DNA from: Thermosynechococcus sichuanensis E542
GTDB taxonomy: Bacteria > Cyanobacteriota > Cyanobacteriia > Thermosynechococcales > Thermosynechococcaceae
Direction: 5' to 3'
Assembly (NCBI RefSeq): GCF_003555505.1
Contig: NZ_CP032152.1
Span: forward strand, 2,465,001 to 2,529,000
DNA length: 64,000 nt
Shown here: positions 1-9,460 of the stretch, piece after piece
How positions within the stretch are numbered: position 1 is the first letter of the stretch
How the letters are laid out: each line of letters starts with the position of its first letter
The notes under the pieces: generated by a model
What the model was told of the DNA's origin: nothing
The model's input: only the letters and a program-made list of their open reading frames with translations
Databases searched by the model: none
Translations under genes and position numbers: made by a program

Positions 1-1883
1 CACTGCCGGAAATGTGGCCTCTTTTGGCGCAACGCCATGGGGATGTAGTGGCTCTTGATGCCCCCTACGAAGACCCCCCGACTCGCATTACCTACAGTGA
101 ACTCTATCAACGCATTCAACGCTTTGCCGCTGGACTACAAGCGCTGGGTGTCGCTGCCGGCGATCGCGTGGCCTTATTTGCGGACAATAGTCCCCGCTGG
201 CTGATTGCCGATCAAGGCAGCATGATGGCCGGTGCCATTAATGTCGTGCGCAGTGGTACCGCAGAAGCTCAAGAACTCCTCTACATTTTGCGTGACAGTG
301 GTTCAACCCTGCTGCTGATTGAAAACTTGGCTACCCTGCGCAAGCTCCAAGAGGGTTTAGCAGATACACAGGTGGCAACGGTTGTTCTCTTGAGTGCCGA
401 ACCCCCAGAACTTGAGCATTTTCCCCTGCGGCTTTTGAACTTTGGCCAAGTCTTTACCGAAGGACAATATGGCACCGTGCGGGCGGTAGCCATTACCCCC
501 GATGACTTAGCAACGCTGATGTACACCTCTGGTACCACGGGGCAACCCAAGGGCGTAATGGTCACCCATGGGGGGTTACTGAGTCAAATCGTCAATCTTT
601 GGGCTATTGTGCAACCGCAGGTGGGCGATCGCATCCTCAGTATCTTGCCCATTTGGCACGCCTATGAGCGGGTGGCCGAGTACTTTCTCTTTGCCTGTGG
701 CTGTAGCCAAACCTATACCAACCTGCGTCACTTCAAGAATGACTTAAAACGGTGTAAGCCCCACTACATGATTGCTGTACCTCGGATCTGGGAAGGGTTT
801 TACGAAGGGGTGCAAAAGCAACTGCGGGATGCCCCAGCCATGAAACGGCGTCTTGCCCAGTTTTTCCTCAGTGTCGGCCAGCAATATGTGCTGCAACGGC
901 GACTGCTCACCGGCCTCAGTCTGACCAACCCCCATCCCAGTGGTTGGCAAAAATTTCTTGCCCGTCTGCAAACTTTCTTCCTCAAGCCCCTCTACGAGCT
1001 GGGGGAGAAGCGGGTCTATAGCAAAATTCGTGAAGCCACGGGCGGTGAAATTAAACAGGTGATCAGTGGTGGCGGTGCCCTCGCTCCCCATTTGGATACA
1101 TTCTATGAAGCCATCAACCTAGAAGTGCTGGTGGGCTATGGCCTCACGGAAACGGCCGTGGTGCTGACTGCTCGCCGCTCTTGGGCGAATCTTCGCGGAT
1201 CGGCTGGCCGTCCGATTCCCGATACTGCGATTAAAATTGTTGATCCAGAAACCAAGGTTCCCCTTGAGTTTGGCCAAAAGGGACTGGTGATGGCTAAAGG
1301 GCCACAGGTAATGCGTGGCTATTACAACAAACCGGAGGCCACTGCTAAGGTACTGGATGCTGAAGGCTGGTTTGACACCGGCGACTTGGGCTACCTGACG
1401 CCCAATGGGGATCTGGTACTGACGGGGCGGCAGAAGGACACGATTGTACTCAGCAACGGTGAAAATATTGAACCGCAGCCTATTGAGGATGCCTGTGTTC
1501 GCAGCCCCTACATTGATCAAATCATGCTCGTGGGACAGGATCAAAAGGCGCTTGGTGCCCTGATTGTGCCCAATTTAGAGGCTTTGGAGCAGTGGGTCGT
1601 TGCCAAGGGATACCGACTGGAGTTGCCCAACCGACCGGCAGCGGCAGGCACTGGTGAGCTAGTGACGCTGGAGAGCAAAGTCATTATTGATCTCTACCGC
1701 CAAGAACTGCTGCGGGAAGTGCAAAATCGCCCCGGCTATCGCCCAGATGATCGCATTGCCACGTTTCGCTTTGTCCTCGAACCCTTTACGATAGAGAATG
1801 GTCTTTTGACCCAAACCCTAAAAATTCGTCGTCATGTCGTGAGCGATCGCTACCGCGATATGATTAACGCCATGTTTGAGTAA
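1..1883 (+). CDS. aas: Long-chain acyl-ACP synthetase / acyl-CoA ligase (AMP-forming), 5' partial
   Basis: Member of the adenylate-forming family; in cyanobacteria the single such enzyme activates free fatty acids by ATP-dependent adenylation and transfers them to acyl carrier protein, recycling membrane lipids. The adenylation P-loop motif YTSGTTGQPKG lies near residue 171 counted from the first ATG (position 12). The later motifs GYGLTETA, GWFDTGDLG and GRQKDTIVLSNGENIEP are also present. The frame is open upstream of that ATG to the window edge (codons 3-11 read Leu-Pro-Glu), so the true start probably lies outside. The C-terminus is complete, and the next gene begins 5 bases later. Acyl-ACP rather than acyl-CoA as acceptor is family knowledge, not visible here. 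Confidence 0.9.
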   Translation, partial: LPEMWPLLAQRHGDVVALDAPYEDPPTRITYSELYQRIQRFAAGLQALGVAAGDRVALFADNSPRWLIADQGSMMAGAINVVRSGTAEAQELLYILRDSGSTLLLIENLATLRKLQEGLADTQVATVVLLSAEPPELEHFPLRLLNFGQVFTEGQYGTVRAVAITPDDLATLMYTSGTTGQPKGVMVTHGGLLSQIVNLWAIVQPQVGDRILSILPIWHAYERVAEYFLFACGCSQTYTNLRHFKNDLKRCKPHYMIAVPRIWEGFYEGVQKQLRDAPAMKRRLAQFFLSVGQQYVLQRRLLTGLSLTNPHPSGWQKFLARLQTFFLKPLYELGEKRVYSKIREATGGEIKQVISGGGALAPHLDTFYEAINLEVLVGYGLTETAVVLTARRSWANLRGSAGRPIPDTAIKIVDPETKVPLEFGQKGLVMAKGPQVMRGYYNKPEATAKVLDAEGWFDTGDLGYLTPNGDLVLTGRQKDTIVLSNGENIEPQPIEDACVRSPYIDQIMLVGQDQKALGALIVPNLEALEQWVVAKGYRLELPNRPAAAGTGELVTLESKVIIDLYRQELLREVQNRPGYRPDDRIATFRFVLEPFTIENGLLTQTLKIRRHVVSDRYRDMINAMFE

Positions 1884-1888
1884 TCTCC

Positions 1889-2335
1889 ATGACAGACCCT
1901 ATGGATACTAAACTGCTCCTGCGGCGCCAGATTATGGTGAAAGCAATCGTTACTCCCGAGTGGAAAGACGATGCCCAAAGGCAGCTTCAGGCACAACTTA
2001 ATCAAGTGGATAGCCAAATTCAGCAGTTGGATTTTCAATTGCAGCAGGTGATTGATGAGCTGCGCAGAAGTAATGAAGCAGTGGATGTGGTCAATGCCCG
2101 CATTCAAGAGGTTCAAGGGCAAGCCAACAACCAAAAGGCACAACTCTTGCAGCAAAAAAATCTGATTCTTCAACAATTGGATCAGGTGCAACGCCTAGAA
2201 ATGGGTCAAGAAGTGGATCAAGGTCAGGTGGATAATTTCTTCTATGTCACCAAAGGAGACAACCTGATCCAAAAAATGCAGGTGGAAATTCTCCTGCGCA
2301 ACGGCGTCATCGAAGAAATTCGCGGCACGCTCTAA
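1889..2335 (+). CDS. YlqD-like coiled-coil protein
   Basis: A 148-residue soluble protein with no signal peptide or membrane segment. Residues about 28-80 form a Gln/Asp-rich coiled coil with a regular hydrophobic heptad pattern, followed by a compact C-terminal part ending near VEILLRNGVIEEIRGTL. The N-terminal LLLRRQIMVKAIVTPEW and overall shape resemble the YlqD family (DUF2869-type), widespread in cyanobacteria and Bacillus and of unknown function. It follows the acyl-ACP synthetase by 5 bases and may be cotranscribed with it. The family call is from pattern memory; no catalytic residues are apparent. Confidence 0.75.
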   Translation: MTDPMDTKLLLRRQIMVKAIVTPEWKDDAQRQLQAQLNQVDSQIQQLDFQLQQVIDELRRSNEAVDVVNARIQEVQGQANNQKAQLLQQKNLILQQLDQVQRLEMGQEVDQGQVDNFFYVTKGDNLIQKMQVEILLRNGVIEEIRGTL

Positions 2336-2405
2336 GTTTTACCTTTCATTTCATTTTTAGTGAATTTGACTCCCTCTCGATTGCCAACCAAGGATAGCAG
2401 CCTCT

Positions 2406-3668
2406 ATGATTCGTGAACTGTTCATGCCTGCCCTCAGCTCCACCATGACCGAAGGGAAAATTGTCTCTTGGGTGAAATCTCCCGGCGATAAGGTGGCCAA
2501 AGGGGAAACCGTGCTGATTGTGGAATCCGACAAGGCCGATATGGATGTGGAGTCGTTTTACGACGGCTATTTGGCAGTGATTACCGTGCCTGCTGGCGAA
2601 GTGGCACCCGTCGGTTCCACCATTGGTCTTGTGGCAGAAACAGAAGCAGAAATTGCTGAAGCACAGGCAAAGGCCAAGTCCCTTGGGGCGACTACCAGTT
2701 CTACGACAAGTTCTACGGTACCGGCCTCGACCCCCGCTGCGGCCACGAGTAATGGCTCCGGAACGGCTCCTCCCACCAGTGCTGCCGCTGTACCGCCTGG
2801 GCGAGTGATTGCGTCCCCCCGTGCCCGCAAATTGGCCAAGGAACACAAAATTGATTTGCAGACGCTCAAGGGAACGGGGCCCAATGGTCGGATTACCGCC
2901 GCTGATGTGGAAGCCCTGATTGGTGCGCCTGCAGCCCCCGTCACACCAGTAGCAACACCTTCTGCTCCCCCTGCGACTGCTCCAGTTGTGGCTAAGGAAG
3001 ACTTGGTGCCCCTGACAACGCTACAAAATGCCGTTGTGCGGAATATGGTGGCCAGCCTTGGCATTCCCGACTTTCATGTGGCCTACACGATTACAACGGA
3101 TGCCTTGGATCGGCTGTACCAGCAAATCAAATCCAAAGGGGTGACAATGACGGCGCTCTTGGCTAAGGCGATCGCCCTGACGCTGCAAAAACACCCCATT
3201 ATGAATGCCTATTACACGGAGCAAGGGATTCAATACCGTCGCGACATTAACATTGCTGTGGCTGTGGCGATGCCGGGGGGGGGTCTGATTACACCGGTGC
3301 TGAAGAATGCGGATCAAATTGACATCTACAGCCTCTCGCGTACTTGGAAAGACTTGGTGGAGCGGGCACGCGCCAAGCAACTGCAACCCGAGGAGTACAG
3401 CACGGGCACCTTTAGTCTCTCGAACCTCGGCATGTTTGGCGTTGACTCCTTTGATGCCATTCTCACGCCCGGTCAAGGGGCGATTATGGCGGTGGGGGCA
3501 TCGCGGCCGACGGTCGTTGCCACAGAGGATGGCCTGCTGGGGGTAAAACGGCAAATGAAGGTGAATATCACCTGCGATCACCGCGTGATCTATGGTGCCG
3601 ATGCCGCCGCTTTCCTTCAGGATTTGGCGAAACTGATTGAAACCAATCCCCAAGCACTGACGCTCTAG
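2406..3668 (+). CDS. pdhC: Dihydrolipoamide acetyltransferase, E2 of pyruvate dehydrogenase
   Basis: E2 core of the pyruvate dehydrogenase complex; transfers acetyl groups from E1 to CoA through a lipoyl arm. The lipoyl domain spans residues 1-78 with the lipoylated Lys43 in VESDKADMDVE. A Ser/Thr/Pro/Ala linker follows, then a peripheral-subunit-binding domain around 135-172 (PRARKLAKEH, GTGPNGRITAADV) and another Ala/Pro linker. The catalytic domain runs from about 200 to 420, with the active-site DHR motif at His392. A single lipoyl domain and 420 residues match cyanobacterial and plastid E2. ATG at 2406. The downstream ABC ATPase starts 3 bases after the stop. Confidence 0.93.
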   Translation: MIRELFMPALSSTMTEGKIVSWVKSPGDKVAKGETVLIVESDKADMDVESFYDGYLAVITVPAGEVAPVGSTIGLVAETEAEIAEAQAKAKSLGATTSSTTSSTVPASTPAAATSNGSGTAPPTSAAAVPPGRVIASPRARKLAKEHKIDLQTLKGTGPNGRITAADVEALIGAPAAPVTPVATPSAPPATAPVVAKEDLVPLTTLQNAVVRNMVASLGIPDFHVAYTITTDALDRLYQQIKSKGVTMTALLAKAIALTLQKHPIMNAYYTEQGIQYRRDINIAVAVAMPGGGLITPVLKNADQIDIYSLSRTWKDLVERARAKQLQPEEYSTGTFSLSNLGMFGVDSFDAILTPGQGAIMAVGASRPTVVATEDGLLGVKRQMKVNITCDHRVIYGADAAAFLQDLAKLIETNPQALTL

Positions 3669-3671
3669 GCT

Positions 3672-4319
3672 GTGACTACCCTGTTGGAAATCAGGGATCT
3701 GCATTTTGGCTATGGGGCAACGCCCTCGCTACTGCAAGGGATTGATCTGACCGTAAAGGCGGGCGATCGCCTTGGCATTATTGGTGACAATGGCTCTGGC
3801 AAAACCACACTCCTGCTTCTCTGTGCTGCTGTTCTCAAGCCACAGCGGGGAACGATTACCTGCTTGGGACAGTCAGTGGTGGCTGGACAGTTTCAACCAG
3901 CGGTGGGCGTTGTGTTGCAGCAGCCGGCGGATCAATTAATTGGCGCGACTGTGGCCGAGGATGTTGCCTTTGGTCCTGAAAACTTGGGCTGTCCAACCTC
4001 AGAAGTCCAGCAGCGAGTGCAGCAAGCCTTGGCCATTACTAGAACTGCCCATTTGGCGGGTCGTGTGCCCCATCAATTGTCGGGAGGAGAACAACGCATG
4101 GTGGCGATCGCGGGCGTTTTGGCGATGCAGCCCCAGTTGATTCTCTACGATGAACCCACGGCCTTTCTGGATCAGCGGAGTTGTGGCACGTTAATCGAGT
4201 TTTTGCGAGCAGATACTACCCCCGGTATCATCGTTAGCCATGACCCTGCATTTTTACGCACTGTCTGTACGCAAATTTTGCTCCTAGAGTCAGGACATCT
4301 CCATCCACTGGCGTTGTAA
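3672..4319 (+). CDS. ABC transporter ATP-binding protein (CbiO/EcfA-like)
   Basis: A 215-residue stand-alone ABC ATPase. The Walker A motif GDNGSGKTTLLLL is near residue 40, the signature LSGGEQRM near 137, and Walker B LILYDEPTAFLD near 157, followed by the switch His in IVSHDPAF. The Q-loop region QQPADQLIGATVAEDVAFG is typical of the cobalt/nickel/vitamin (CbiO, EcfA) subclass. No permease or substrate-binding gene is adjacent, so the transported substrate is unknown. GTG start at 3672, 3 bases after the E2 stop and therefore probably translated from the same transcript; the next gene starts 3 bases after this one ends. Confidence 0.85.
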   Translation: MTTLLEIRDLHFGYGATPSLLQGIDLTVKAGDRLGIIGDNGSGKTTLLLLCAAVLKPQRGTITCLGQSVVAGQFQPAVGVVLQQPADQLIGATVAEDVAFGPENLGCPTSEVQQRVQQALAITRTAHLAGRVPHQLSGGEQRMVAIAGVLAMQPQLILYDEPTAFLDQRSCGTLIEFLRADTTPGIIVSHDPAFLRTVCTQILLLESGHLHPLAL

Positions 4320-4322
4320 CCT

Positions 4323-5492
4323 ATGCTGCATCGTCGCGTTTGGCTGTTGTTCTTTCTCTTTTGCTGGAGTTTGTGTTGGACGATTTGGCCGGTACAGGCG
4401 CAAACCTCAACGCTGATTCGCGGCGTCTGGCTGACAACCAATGATTTACCGATCCTGCGCGATCGCCCTCGGTTGCAGGCAACCCTCAATGATTTACAGC
4501 GGCTGAACTTCAACACCCTCTACCCCGTTGTTTGGAACTCTGGCTATGTCAGTTTCCCCAGTGCCACAGCAAGAAATCTGGGAATCCAGCCCTTTGTACT
4601 GCGGGGCATCCAAGACTACGACATTCTCTGGGAACTCACACAACAGGCGCACTGCCGTAATCTCTTGGTTATTCCTTGGTTTGAATTTGGCTTCATGGTT
4701 CCCGAAACCTCAGAACTCGCCCTTGCTCATCCCGACTGGCTCACCCAAGGCATCAATGGTCAAACCACTCGCTTGACGGCGGCCGGGGAAGTGGCGTGGC
4801 TCAATCCCTTTCATCCGCAAGTCCAAGAATTTCTCACCAATATTGTTCTTGAGGTATTGCGACAGTACCCAGTGGATGGTGTGCAGTTTGATGACCACCT
4901 CAGCCTGCCCGTGGAGTTTGGCTACGATACCTATACCCGTGCCCTCTATCAGCAGGAAACCCAAAAGCCCGTTCCCGATAATCCTCGGGATCCAGACTGG
5001 ATGCGCTGGCGTGCTAACAAACTCACCGCCTTTGTGCAAACGTTGCGGCAGCGGGTGAAGCAAGAATTTCCCAATGCCATTTTTTCCGTCTCGCCGACCA
5101 CATTGCCAACAGCGTACCAAAGCTTCCTGCAAGATTGGCCGCAGTGGGTCGCCCTCGGACTCCTCGATGAAGTGATTGTGCAAGTCTATCGCTACAATCT
5201 TCCCAGCTTTGTGCAGCAGTTAACCCAACCGGAGATACTCCACGCCCAAGCCAAAATTCCCACCGCCGTTGGCGTCCTCACGGGACTGCGTACTAACCCT
5301 GTGCCCATTGAACTGGTGGATGCCAAGGTGGAAGCCGCCCTGCGATCGGGACTGGGGGTGTCCTTTTTCTCCTTTGAGACGCTGTGGGAACGGGCGCCGG
5401 ATCCCCGCGATCGCCGTCAAAACACGATTCTTTTTCACTTTCGCCAGCCCCTACCGAGGCGATTGTTTGCTCAAGCGTGCCCGAAGGCCTAG
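4323..5492 (+). CDS. Family-10-like glycosyl hydrolase (GHL10/DUF187), secreted
   Basis: A 389-residue protein with an N-terminal signal peptide (basic RR, then a hydrophobic stretch ending near VQAQT, residue 28). The mature part starts [14 protein letters not shown] and has a TIM-barrel pattern with [27 protein letters not shown] (acidic residues of the presumed active site) and [10 protein letters not shown]. These are marks of the GHL10 hydrolase-like family (Pfam DUF187). A role in cell-wall or polysaccharide cleavage is inferred; substrate unknown. ATG at 4323, tightly spaced behind the ABC ATPase. It converges on ilvB with a 4-base overlap of stop regions (5489-5492). Confidence 0.85.
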   Translation: MLHRRVWLLFFLFCWSLCWTIWPVQAQTSTLIRGVWLTTNDLPILRDRPRLQATLNDLQRLNFNTLYPVVWNSGYVSFPSATARNLGIQPFVLRGIQDYDILWELTQQAHCRNLLVIPWFEFGFMVPETSELALAHPDWLTQGINGQTTRLTAAGEVAWLNPFHPQVQEFLTNIVLEVLRQYPVDGVQFDDHLSLPVEFGYDTYTRALYQQETQKPVPDNPRDPDWMRWRANKLTAFVQTLRQRVKQEFPNAIFSVSPTTLPTAYQSFLQDWPQWVALGLLDEVIVQVYRYNLPSFVQQLTQPEILHAQAKIPTAVGVLTGLRTNPVPIELVDAKVEAALRSGLGVSFFSFETLWERAPDPRDRRQNTILFHFRQPLPRRLFAQACPKA

Positions 5493-7297
5493 AGCTTACT
5501 GCCGCACTCCGGACAGAAGCGGTGGGTAGAGATAGTTTTTGCCCCACAGTTGGCGCAGTAGATCAATTCAGCAGCCTTTTCCAGCACCTTGCGTTCTGGC
5601 AGCCCTAGCATTTGGGAGTTGGGCTTACCGGGAGCCACCATCGGATAACAGTTTTCATCGCGGGTGACATGGGCATCGAGGAGCACAGGGCCATCGTAGG
5701 CCAAAACCTCTTGGACAATCGCATCCAAATTGTGGCGATCGCTCACCCGCAATCCCTTAACGCCGTAAGCCTCCGCTAGTTTCACAAAGTCGGGCATCCC
5801 CTTGGCCATATTGGAATGGGAATAACGCTCTTCGTAAAAGGCCTGCTGCCACTGCCGCACCATTCCCTGCCAAAAATTGTTAATAATCACCGTCTTGACA
5901 GCAATACCGTACTGCGCCAATGTGGCCAACTCTTGGGAATTCATCTGGAAACTGGCATCGCCACTAATACAGATGACCTGTTGATCCGGTAACGCCACCT
6001 TCACCCCCATTGCTGCGGGCATGCCAAAGCCCATTGTGCCCAAGCCGGCACTGGAGATCCAACGCCGAGGGCCATTTTTCAAGAATTGCGCCGCCCACAT
6101 CTGGTGCTGACCCACATCAGTTGTGTAGTAGGCATCAGGCGCATGGCGACCAAAGGCAACAATCACCTCTTGGGGCGAGAGTTCACCACTGGGCTGCGGT
6201 ACGACAAGGGGATAGTCCTCCTTCCAGACCTTGATGCGCTCTAGCCACGCTTGGGTGGCGGGTTCAACAGCTTCCCCACTGTCTTCAATATGCTTGAGGA
6301 GCTGCTGGAGAACGGGTTTAACACTACCAACAATTGGCACCTCCGGCACACGGTTTTTGCCTACCTCGGCAGGATCAATGTCAATGTGAATCACCTTAGC
6401 GCGGGAGGCAAATTCATCCAGCTTACCGGTCACGCGATCGTCAAACCGCGCCCCCACAGCAATCAGTAGATCACATTCACTGACGGCAAAGTTGGCATAG
6501 GCAGTGCCATGCATCCCTAACATACCCACGGAGAGGGGATGGGACTCAGGAAACGCCCCCTTACCCATGAGGGTTGTTGTCACAGGAATCTGGAATAGCT
6601 CAGCTAACCTCAGTACCTCCTCGTGAGCACCCGCGGTAATCGCGCCACCTCCCACATAAAGCAAGGGTCGCTTGGCCTCACGGATCAGTTGAACCGCTTG
6701 GGCAATTTGACGGGCATTACCGCGAATCGTGGGACGATAGCCCCGCAGCTTGACTTGCCCCGGCTCAATCGGTTCATACTCACAGACTTCTAGCCCCACA
6801 TCCTTGGGAATATCGACAAGCACAGGCCCTGGCCGACCGGTGGTGGCAATGTAAATCGCTTCAGCAACAATGCGTGCCATGTCTTTGGCTGCACGCACGA
6901 CGTAGGAGTGCTTAACAATCGGCAGCGTAATGCCAAAGATATCCGTTTCCTGAAAGGCATCGGTACCAATGGCAGAGCGAGGCACCTGACCTGTGATCAC
7001 CAGCAGTGGAATGGAATCCATGTGGGCTGTGGCAATGCCTGTCACTAAGTTCGTTGCCCCCGGCCCTGACGTGCCAAAACACACCCCCACTTGACCTGTG
7101 GCACGAGCATAACCGTCAGCGGCATGGGCTGCCCCCTGTTCGTGGCGCACCAGAATGTGCTGAATGATTCCCTTGGACTCAGCACGGTACAGTTCATCGT
7201 AAATCGGTAAAATTGCTCCACCAGGATAGCCAAAAATATGCTTAACGCCGTGACGGCATAGGGTATCAATAAGAATGTATGCTCCAGTTGCTTGCAC
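5489..7297 (-). CDS. ilvB: Acetolactate synthase large subunit with C-terminal zinc ribbon
   Basis: Thiamine-diphosphate enzyme condensing two pyruvates (or pyruvate and 2-oxobutyrate) in the first common step of branched-chain amino acid synthesis. The catalytic Glu53 lies in [15 protein letters not shown]. The central FAD/binding region contains [12 protein letters not shown] and [14 protein letters not shown], and the ThDP/metal motif [15 protein letters not shown] to INNFWQG is near 455-485. After the usual C-terminus an extra segment carries two CxxC pairs (Cys581/584 and Cys595/598), predicting a small zinc ribbon. GTG start at 7297 with GAGG about ten bases upstream. It lies downstream of efp-accB on the same strand. 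Confidence 0.95.
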   Translation of the reverse strand: MQATGAYILIDTLCRHGVKHIFGYPGGAILPIYDELYRAESKGIIQHILVRHEQGAAHAADGYARATGQVGVCFGTSGPGATNLVTGIATAHMDSIPLLVITGQVPRSAIGTDAFQETDIFGITLPIVKHSYVVRAAKDMARIVAEAIYIATTGRPGPVLVDIPKDVGLEVCEYEPIEPGQVKLRGYRPTIRGNARQIAQAVQLIREAKRPLLYVGGGAITAGAHEEVLRLAELFQIPVTTTLMGKGAFPESHPLSVGMLGMHGTAYANFAVSECDLLIAVGARFDDRVTGKLDEFASRAKVIHIDIDPAEVGKNRVPEVPIVGSVKPVLQQLLKHIEDSGEAVEPATQAWLERIKVWKEDYPLVVPQPSGELSPQEVIVAFGRHAPDAYYTTDVGQHQMWAAQFLKNGPRRWISSAGLGTMGFGMPAAMGVKVALPDQQVICISGDASFQMNSQELATLAQYGIAVKTVIINNFWQGMVRQWQQAFYEERYSHSNMAKGMPDFVKLAEAYGVKGLRVSDRHNLDAIVQEVLAYDGPVLLDAHVTRDENCYPMVAPGKPNSQMLGLPERKVLEKAAELIYCANCGAKTISTHRFCPECGSKL

Positions 7298-7473
7298 AGG
7301 CCAACCTCGTCAGGCAGTGGTGGTAGATGTTTCTAAATTCTAATTTTTCAATTAGGGTCTCGGCAAGAGCGCAAAGGCTTGAAAGCATTGAATTCTTAGC
7401 CTTAAACTCCTCAATGCTTAACATATCTTTGCAATTAGTACCTGACTCTCTTTGCTGCAAGAAGGATGTTGAT

Positions 7474-7953
7474 TTAGTTAGGTAAAATGCGCATTAAGGT
7501 TTGGCCATACTCAATTGGTTCAGCATTTTGCACCAGAATTTCCACCACTTGGCCATTGACTTCGGCTTCAATTTCATTCATCAGCTTCATGGCTTCAATA
7601 ATGCAAACCACTTGGCCTTTTTTGACTGTGTCACCTACTTCGACAAAGGGGGGTTCATCGGGAGCGGGGGCACGATAAAATGTTCCGACCATTGGTGCCA
7701 CGATATCCACGGTTTTACGATTGGCAGGGGGTGGCGTTGGTTCTGGATCAGGAGGAACGGCTGGTGAAGGCGCAGGTGTGGGCGTGATGGTTGATGCAGG
7801 AGCTGGAGCCACAACCACGGGGGCGCTGCCACTGAGCTGCTCACGCTTGCGGAGTTGAAGTTCCAGTTCGCCACTCTTAAGGTTGAGTTCGGTGACGCTG
7901 GTTTGGTCAAACATTAGTAGCAGTTCGCGTACTTGGTTGAGGTCAAGCTCCAC
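7474..7953 (-). CDS. accB: Biotin carboxyl carrier protein of acetyl-CoA carboxylase
   Basis: A 159-residue carrier subunit of acetyl-CoA carboxylase; carries carboxybiotin between biotin carboxylase and carboxyltransferase in fatty acid synthesis. The N-terminal domain (residues 1-40) is followed by a Pro/Ala-rich linker (about 45-80) and the biotinyl domain, whose biotinylated Lys123 lies in [17 protein letters not shown] at 7953, 11 bases downstream of the efp stop, so efp-accB form an operon, an order common in cyanobacteria. A spacer of 176 bases separates it from ilvB; no convincing gene is seen in that spacer. Confidence 0.96.
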   Translation of the reverse strand: MELDLNQVRELLLMFDQTSVTELNLKSGELELQLRKREQLSGSAPVVVAPAPASTITPTPAPSPAVPPDPEPTPPPANRKTVDIVAPMVGTFYRAPAPDEPPFVEVGDTVKKGQVVCIIEAMKLMNEIEAEVNGQVVEILVQNAEPIEYGQTLMRILPN

Positions 7954-7964
7954 ACCCGTTACTC

Positions 7965-8522
7965 CTATTCGCGGCCAAGATACGTATCTGAGCGAGTATC
8001 AATGCGAATCCGCTCGCCTACGGAGATAAATAACGGTACCATGACTTGGGCACCGGTTTCGACAATGGCGGGTTTTGATCCACCCGTGGCGGTATCCCCT
8101 TTAACGCCGGGATCGGTTTGCACCACTTCGAGAACAACGGAATTGGGTAGCTCCACCTCAAGGACTTGCTCGCCCCACTTGACGATATTGACTTCCATAC
8201 CTTCTTTGAGATACTTGGCGCGATCGCCCACTTGTGCGGGCGTGAGGCGAGCCTCCTCATAGCTTTCCATGTCCATAAAGACATAGTCTTCGCCATCTTT
8301 GTAGGTATGCTGCATGGTGCGTTTTTCAAGGGTGGCTTGGGGAACGGTCTCGCCAGCGCGGAAGGTGCGCTCAATCACGTTGCCCGTTTGCACATTTTTT
8401 AGCTTTGTGCGCACAAAGGCTGAGCCTTTACCAGGTTTGACGTGCAAAAATTCGACGACTCGCCAGACGGCACCATCCAGCTCAATACTTACACCGGGGC
8501 GAAAATCATTACTGGAAATCAT
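7965..8522 (-). CDS. efp: Translation elongation factor P
   Basis: A 185-residue protein that binds ribosomes stalled at polyproline and promotes peptide-bond formation. It contains the three expected beta domains, with the tip lysine Lys32 in [14 protein letters not shown] and the EF-P signature near residues 150-170 (the segment around [18 protein letters not shown]). The C-terminus ends with [16 protein letters not shown] as in bacterial EF-P. ATG at 8522. First gene of an efp-accB operon; the divergent gene on the other strand is nfu, leaving about 180 bases for promoters. Confidence 0.97.
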   Translation of the reverse strand: MISSNDFRPGVSIELDGAVWRVVEFLHVKPGKGSAFVRTKLKNVQTGNVIERTFRAGETVPQATLEKRTMQHTYKDGEDYVFMDMESYEEARLTPAQVGDRAKYLKEGMEVNIVKWGEQVLEVELPNSVVLEVVQTDPGVKGDTATGGSKPAIVETGAQVMVPLFISVGERIRIDTRSDTYLGRE

Positions 8523-8700
8523 GTCCTACCGTGCAGTTCACCAAGCTACTATTGTATCCTTGAGCGTTGCTGTTCCTAACACTGTTGAGCAGATTTCCCT
8601 AGAGCCAGATCCATTGGCACCCCTTGGAATTCCCAAAGGGCGATCGCCCCTGCAAATGCTAGACTAAGGAAATGTGAACGATACGCCAAGGACAGTAACC

Positions 8701-8943
8701 ATGGCTGCAACCCTTGAATTGAGTCAAGAAAACGTCGAAAAAGTCCTTGATGAACTCCGCCCCTATTTGATGGCCGATGGCGGTAATGTCGAACTCGTGG
8801 AAATTGAAGGGCCTGTGGTACGACTGCGCCTACAGGGTGCCTGTGGTTCCTGCCCCAGTTCGACGATGACGCTGCGCATGGGTATTGAGCGCAAGTTGAA
8901 GGAAGCCATTCCCGAGATTGCTGAAGTCCAGCAGGTTCTTTAA
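8701..8943 (+). CDS. nfu: NifU-like iron-sulfur scaffold (Nfu)
   Basis: An 80-residue protein consisting only of the NifU C-terminal domain. It assembles and transfers iron-sulfur clusters, in cyanobacteria chiefly for photosystem I and ferredoxins. The cluster-binding CxxC is Cys48/Cys51 in [20 protein letters not shown] chose ATG 8701 because AAGGA sits nine bases upstream and the length matches known cyanobacterial Nfu. A longer GTG start at 8674 would add nine residues but has no better ribosome site. Confidence 0.93.
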   Translation: MAATLELSQENVEKVLDELRPYLMADGGNVELVEIEGPVVRLRLQGACGSCPSSTMTLRMGIERKLKEAIPEIAEVQQVL

Positions 8944-8972
8944 CCTAGCTGTCTGCTGGGGAGAGACAGAAA

Positions 8973-9452
8973 GTGGCGATCGCGATCGAGTTAACCCCAG
9001 AGCAGATTGATCGTCTGGACTTATCTCCCCTGCGAAAGGTTCTTGATCCCCTGATTGCAGAGCAGCGACTTTTAGATCATCATCAAGCGTTGCGTTTTAG
9101 GATTGACTATCCTCGGCCAGCGGATGAGCCTGATCTGGAGCTTTCGGAATTAGCCCCTGTGCGCCTCTGGTTCATTCGTGCCGATGTCTGCTACCCGTGG
9201 CTACCCTACTTACTGGATTGGTCAGCGGGTGAGTTAGTGCGTTATGGGGCGATGCTCGTACCCCACGAATTTCATCCGCAGCAGGGTATTATCTTCAACC
9301 CCCAAGCCCTTGATATTTTTGTGATGACGAAGGTGTTTACCCTTTGGCAGTGGCTTCAGGGACAGGGCTATCCCGCGGCTGAAAAGATTAAGGGAATGGC
9401 GGCGATGTTTGGCTATGAGCTAGATGCAGCTCTTTTTACACTGCTGCAATAA
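8973..9452 (+). CDS. CRR6-family NDH-1 assembly factor (DUF1817)
   Basis: A 159-residue soluble protein matching the chlororespiratory reduction 6 family, found in cyanobacteria and chloroplasts. There it is needed for maturation of NdhI, a peripheral-arm subunit of the photosynthetic NDH-1 complex. Recognisable pieces are RLWFIRADVCYPWLPYLLDW, GAMLVPHEF and IFNPQALDIFVMTKVF. GTG start at 8973 with a GGAG-type ribosome site upstream; 29 bases after nfu. ndhH, encoding another NDH-1 peripheral subunit, lies about 4 kb away on the other strand. The role is from family knowledge. Confidence 0.85.
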   Translation: MAIAIELTPEQIDRLDLSPLRKVLDPLIAEQRLLDHHQALRFRIDYPRPADEPDLELSELAPVRLWFIRADVCYPWLPYLLDWSAGELVRYGAMLVPHEFHPQQGIIFNPQALDIFVMTKVFTLWQWLQGQGYPAAEKIKGMAAMFGYELDAALFTLLQ

Positions 9453-9460
9453 TTACTGGC

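Noticed and set aside
7266-7460. Possible small gene between accB and ilvB on the minus strand
   Set aside because: The 64-residue frame overlaps the ilvB start, has no good ribosome site and no family-like pattern; treated as chance.
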